Source: Solirubrobacteraceae bacterium (lineage in GTDB: Bacteria; Actinomycetota; Thermoleophilia; Solirubrobacterales; Solirubrobacteraceae). From it: a stretch of 8,052 nucleotides of DNA. Where the stretch lies: the NCBI GenBank assembly GCA_030043235.1, contig JASHYF010000001.1, forward strand, positions 1-8,052. Direction: 5' to 3'. A program made the position numbers and the translations under genes. This document shows, in pieces, positions 5,368 through 8,052 of the stretch. Within the stretch, counting starts at the first letter, position 1; the number at the start of each line of letters is the position of its first letter. The notes below the pieces were generated by a model, which worked only from the letters and a program-made list of their open reading frames with translations, was not told the origin of the DNA and did no database searches.

Positions 5368-6597
5368 GTGAGCACGAGCAGACGGGAGCACGAGGAGGGC
5401 GGGGAGGAGGTTCGCACGGGCAAGATCGAGCGCGAGGAGGAGGGGGAGGAGATCCGCTTCGCGGCGATCCGCGGCGCGGGCGAGGATGAGATGCCGCGCG
5501 TGCTGCTCACGCGGCGGCAGATCGTCGCGTTCGGCGTGTTCGTGCTGCTCGTCGTCGGCTTCCTGTACTTCGTGCTGCCCAACCTCGCCGGGGTGAGCTC
5601 GACCGTGCACCACCTCGAGGGCGGCGACAAGTGGTGGATAGCGATCGGCGTGGTGCTGGAGGCGCTGTCGTTCGCCGGCTACGTCGTGCTGTTCCGCTCG
5701 GTGTTCGTCGTCAACGCCGATCCGCCCCCGCCGCCCGGGCGCATCGGCTGGCGCGAGAGCTACGAGGTCACGATGGCCGGTCTCGTGGCCACGCGCCTCT
5801 TTGCCGCGGCCGGCGCCGGCGGGGTGGCGCTCACCGCGTGGGCGCTGCGTCGCTCCGGCATGGCGCCGCGGCTCGTGGCCTGCCGCATGGTGGCCTTCAT
5901 GGTGCTGCTGTACGTCATCTACGCCGGTTCGCTGCTGCTCGACGGGATCGGACTGGCGACGGGGCTGTTCCCCGGCGGCGGCTCGTTCGCGATCACGATC
6001 GTCCCCGCTGTCGTCGCCGCGATCATGTTCGCCGCCGCGGGCGCCGTCGCGCTGCTGCCGGGGGATCTCGAGCGGCGCCTCGAGGGGTGGGCCACGGGCG
6101 CGGGGCGCTTCTCGCACTGGGTCGCCCGTGCGGCCGCGGTGCCCGCGCTGGCTGCCAGCGGCGTTCGCACCGCGATCGGGCTGGTCCGCTCTCGCGATCC
6201 CGGTCTGCTCGGCGCTGCCGCCTGGTGGGGCTTCGACATCGCGGTGCTGTGGGGGATGTTCCACGCGTTCGGGTCGGCGCCGTCGTTCACGGTGATCTGG
6301 ATGGCGTACTTCGTCGGCATGCTCGGCAACCTGCTGCCTTTGCCGGGCGGCCTCGGGGGCGTCGAGGGCGGCATGATCGGCGCGTTCGCCGCGTTCGGCG
6401 TGGACTTCAACCTGTCGGTGCTCGCCGTGCTGTCCTACCGCGCCATCTCGTTCTGGCTGCCCACGCTGCCCGGCGTGGTCGCGTACTTCCAGCTGCGCCG
6501 CACCGTGGCGCGCTGGAAGGACGAGCAGGGCGTGCTCACAACCGCCGACGCGCGCAGCGGGTCGGCCGCGCCCGCCGGCGCGCTGCACGGCTGCTGA
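5368..6597 (+). CDS. Lysylphosphatidylglycerol synthase TM-region / UPF0104 family membrane protein
   Basis: Integral membrane protein of the family formed by the flippase half of MprF and related AglD-like proteins; members are thought to move lipids or lipid-linked sugars across the membrane. 409 aa from GTG 5368 (412 from GTG 5359; ATG 5491 would give 368). The N-terminal 42 residues are strongly acidic and lack membrane character but keep G/C third positions, so they look coding. About eight hydrophobic segments follow from residue 51. The family signature is clear near the end: NLLPLPGGLGGVEGGMIGAF (321-340), then LSYRAISFWLPTLPGVVAY (355-373). No C-terminal aminoacyl-transferase domain is present, so this is not a full MprF and no lysylation is implied. 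Translation is probably coupled to the PAP2 gene five bp upstream. The open frame extends back to 4549, but that part is a shadow of the PAP2 gene. Confidence 0.85.
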   Translation: MSTSRREHEEGGEEVRTGKIEREEEGEEIRFAAIRGAGEDEMPRVLLTRRQIVAFGVFVLLVVGFLYFVLPNLAGVSSTVHHLEGGDKWWIAIGVVLEALSFAGYVVLFRSVFVVNADPPPPPGRIGWRESYEVTMAGLVATRLFAAAGAGGVALTAWALRRSGMAPRLVACRMVAFMVLLYVIYAGSLLLDGIGLATGLFPGGGSFAITIVPAVVAAIMFAAAGAVALLPGDLERRLEGWATGAGRFSHWVARAAAVPALAASGVRTAIGLVRSRDPGLLGAAAWWGFDIAVLWGMFHAFGSAPSFTVIWMAYFVGMLGNLLPLPGGLGGVEGGMIGAFAAFGVDFNLSVLAVLSYRAISFWLPTLPGVVAYFQLRRTVARWKDEQGVLTTADARSGSAAPAGALHGC

Positions 6598-6617
6598 GCC
6601 CGCCGAGCGGCGGCGAG

Positions 6618-6626
6618 TGCTATACT
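6618..6626 (+). promoter_or_regulatory. Candidate extended -10 promoter of trxB
   Basis: TGC followed by TATACT (6621-6626) gives a TGn-TATACT extended -10. This could make up for the lack of a -35 in the GC-rich sequence before it. Transcription would begin near 6633, giving a leader of about 38 nt that contains GGAG at 6654-6657, 13 nt from the ATG. No SigR-type GGGAAT/GTT promoter was found, although trxB is often under such control in actinobacteria. Confidence 0.5.
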
Positions 6627-6670
6627 ATACAAAGTAAAGTGACCGTCGAACACGGAGTTGTGAGCGCTAC

Positions 6671-7717
6671 ATGAGCGAGATCGCATCGTCATCGAAGGTG
6701 GAGAACGTGATCATCGTCGGCAGCGGGCCGGCTGGGTACACCGCCGCGCTGTACACCGCGCGGGCGAACCTGCGGCCGCTCGTGATCGAGGGGTTCGCGT
6801 GGGGCGGGCTCCTGCAGCAGACCACCGACGTGGAGAACTATCCGGGCTTCCCCGAGGGCGTGATGGGCCCGGAGATGATGCAGAAGTTCCGCGACCAGGC
6901 CGAGCGCTTCGGCGCGCGCCTCGTCACCGACCAGGCCGAGCGCGTGCAGCTGGCGCGTGGATCGGATCCCGCCCACCCCGCCGTGCACAGCGTGTGGGTC
7001 GGCGACACCGAGCACCGCGCGCACACGGTCGTGCTGGCGATGGGCGCCGAGCACAAGAAGCTCGGCGTGGCCGGCGAGGAGGAGCTCGCCGGGCGCGGCG
7101 TCAGCTACTGCGCCACGTGCGACGCCGCGTTCTTCCGCGACGCGCATACGATCATCGTCGGCGGCGGCGACTCGGCGATGGAGGAGGCGATCTTCCTCTC
7201 CAAGTTCGCCTCCAAGGTGACCGTCGTGCACCGCCGCGACGAGTTCCGCGCATCGAAGATCATGCTCGAGCGGGCGCGCGCGCAGGAGAACATCGAGCTG
7301 CTGACGCCCTACACCGTCAAGGAGCTCGTCGCCGGCGAGAGCAACCTGCTCGGCCATGCGACGCTCACCAACGTTCACACCGGCGAGGAGCGCCAGGTGC
7401 CGATCACCGGCGCGTTCGTCGCCATCGGCCACGAGCCCCAGTCGGCGCTCGTGCGCGGGCAGGTCGAGCTCGACGACGGCGGCTATGTGATCACCGACGG
7501 CAAGTCCACGCGCACGAATCTCCCCGGCGTGTTCGCCGCGGGCGACCTCGTCGATCACACCTACCGCCAGGCCGTCACAGCCGCCGGCTCCGGCTGCCAG
7601 GCGGCGCTCGACGCCGAGTGGTACCTGCGCGACACGCCCGGCGTGCCCGTGCCCGAGGGCATGACCCTGGGCGACCCCGCAGAGGCGCAGTACGCGCCCG
7701 CGGCCGAGTCCGCGTAG
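6671..7717 (+). CDS. trxB: Thioredoxin-disulfide reductase
   Basis: FAD-dependent cytoplasmic enzyme that uses NADPH to reduce thioredoxin. 348 aa; the usual length is about 310-335, the excess being a soft C-terminal tail and a small insert near 96-106. The FAD-binding motif is [11 protein letters not shown] (16-26). The redox-active disulfide is C147-A-T-C150 in [10 protein letters not shown]. The NADPH domain follows with [11 protein letters not shown] (163-173) and HRRDEFRAS (187-195), whose arginines read the 2'-phosphate. The second FAD motif is [21 protein letters not shown] (286-306). All key residues are present, so it should be active. The ATG at 6671 has a weak, distant GGAG. No trxA follows inside the window; the gene stands alone after its own AT-rich promoter region. 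Confidence 0.97.
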   Translation: MSEIASSSKVENVIIVGSGPAGYTAALYTARANLRPLVIEGFAWGGLLQQTTDVENYPGFPEGVMGPEMMQKFRDQAERFGARLVTDQAERVQLARGSDPAHPAVHSVWVGDTEHRAHTVVLAMGAEHKKLGVAGEEELAGRGVSYCATCDAAFFRDAHTIIVGGGDSAMEEAIFLSKFASKVTVVHRRDEFRASKIMLERARAQENIELLTPYTVKELVAGESNLLGHATLTNVHTGEERQVPITGAFVAIGHEPQSALVRGQVELDDGGYVITDGKSTRTNLPGVFAAGDLVDHTYRQAVTAAGSGCQAALDAEWYLRDTPGVPVPEGMTLGDPAEAQYAPAAESA

Positions 7718-7811
7718 CGGAGGGGATTCAGCGGCTCGTGGGGTGCATGAACCCGGCCGGCTCGGTCAGAGGCCGTGAGCGTCCTCCAGAGAGCGAGCAG
7801 CGGACAGATCG
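7718..7811. other. Short convergent gap with no gene seen
   Basis: The 94 bases between the trxB stop and the remains of the minus-strand toxin gene hold no supported gene. A weak inverted repeat (CGGCC at 7754-7758 with GGCCG at 7771-7775, 12-base loop) could be part of a terminator, but there is no T-run after it, so I do not call one. Confidence 0.5.
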
Positions 7812-7927
7812 TTAGCGGCAGCTCGTCGCCGCACTCAACGCGGTGCAGACCGCGGCCATCTTCTCCGGCGCAAGCGAGGTGATCCCTCTGGATGCTCCGA
7901 CCACCAAACCTCGCCGCGTTCTACCAC
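7812..7927 (-). pseudogene. MazF/PemK-type toxin gene with internal deletion and frameshift
   Basis: From GTG at 7927 the minus strand reads VVERGEVWWSEHPEG, the characteristic N-terminus of MazF/PemK endoribonuclease toxins (RGEVWW). After 7883 this frame becomes Arg-rich nonsense, but the frame shifted by two bases reads RITSLAPEKMAAV then CTALSAATSCR and stops at TAA (7814-7812). That matches the usual MazF C-terminus, in which a Leu-x-Pro-Glu-Lys-Met segment is followed by an Ala-rich helix ending in Cys. Only about 39 of the roughly 110 residues of a MazF remain, so some 70 central codons have been lost at a junction near 7883-7888 and the ends are out of frame. The toxin cannot be functional. 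The start overlaps the stop of the upstream antitoxin-like frame by seven bases, the usual arrangement of such pairs. Confidence 0.72.
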
Positions 7928-8052
7928 GGCTCGTGCCCAGCCGCGCGCTCCTCCTCGGCAAGTCTCTGCATGGTCTCTCCGAACGCAACGTCGTGGACCT
8001 TGGAGATATCGCCCCACTCGTCTGTGTTGCCGCCAGCGTGCTCTCGTTGCAC
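7921..8052 (-). CDS. C-terminal part of a probable antitoxin (partial)
   Basis: The last 43 codons of an open minus-strand frame enter from the window edge and end at TAG (7923-7921). The sequence is acidic and helical-looking, with VHDVAFGETMQRLAEEERAA followed by GHEPW. I recognise no DNA-binding domain because the N-terminus lies outside the window; the first codon in view is GTG, but I do not claim it as the start. It is called an antitoxin from position only: it directly precedes and overlaps the mazF remnant by seven bases, as MazE-like antitoxins do, and has the short acidic tail expected of the toxin-binding part. It could equally be an unrelated small protein. Confidence 0.5.
   Translation of the reverse strand: MQREHAGGNTDEWGDISKVHDVAFGETMQRLAEEERAAGHEPW

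Noticed and set aside
5227..6588. A 453-codon minus-strand frame opposite the flippase-like gene
   Set aside because: It is His/Arg/Glu-rich with no domain, while the plus strand encodes a clear multi-span membrane protein with a family signature.
6641..6660. SigR-type oxidative-stress promoter before trxB
   Set aside because: A GTTG is present at 6657-6660, but no GGGAAT-like -35 stands about 18 bases upstream.
7754..7775. Rho-independent terminator after trxB
   Set aside because: The stem is only 5 bp with a 12-base loop and no following T-run.
7835..8017. A separate 60-codon minus-strand gene
   Set aside because: Only its middle (VVERGEVWWSEHPEG) is meaningful. Its start lies in the antitoxin frame read out of register and its end is the frameshifted toxin tail.

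Overview
The window is high-GC DNA with strong G/C bias at third codon positions, GTG and TTG starts, and several genes that lack a Shine-Dalgarno site. Gene content fits an aerobic high-GC actinobacterium. A Thermoleophilia-like lineage is my guess from the general look of the proteins; nothing in the window proves it.

Left part, minus strand (about 1-3486). Three genes are read right to left: a PaaG-like enoyl-CoA hydratase/isomerase (2614-3486), cytochrome c oxidase subunit II (ctaC, 1700-2551) and subunit I (ctaD, 1673 down to the window edge, nearly complete). ctaC and ctaD form the core of an aa3-type terminal oxidase. CuA, heme a, heme a3/CuB and both proton-channel residues are present, but the three usual side-chain ligands of the non-redox Mg site are all substituted. 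The hydratase/isomerase lies 62 bp upstream of ctaC and may or may not share its transcript.

Middle part, plus strand. A class I glutamine-amidotransferase-like hydrolase (peptidase C26/PuuD type, 3547-4290) diverges from the hydratase gene across 60 bp. It ends inside the first copy of a five-copy 21-22 bp direct-repeat array (4284-4395). The array runs straight into a TATACT -10-like box and the GTG start of a PAP2-superfamily membrane protein (4412-5362). That gene is closely coupled to a second membrane protein of the LPG-synthase-TM/UPF0104 flippase-like family (5368-6597). The pair looks like a two-gene lipid or lipid-linked-sugar module.

Right part. After a short AT-rich promoter region comes a complete thioredoxin reductase gene, trxB (6671-7717, plus strand). 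Facing it on the minus strand at the window edge is the wreck of a toxin-antitoxin locus: the C-terminal end of a probable antitoxin (7921-8052), overlapped by a mazF/pemK toxin gene that has lost its whole middle. Its N-terminal motif is joined out of frame to its C-terminal motif (7812-7927).

Most of the window is ordinary housekeeping sequence. The points most worth a second look are the collapsed mazF, the 22-bp repeat array joined to a promoter, the altered Mg site of the oxidase, and a palindromic insert at the start of the hydratase gene. I found no evidence for a new multi-gene system.
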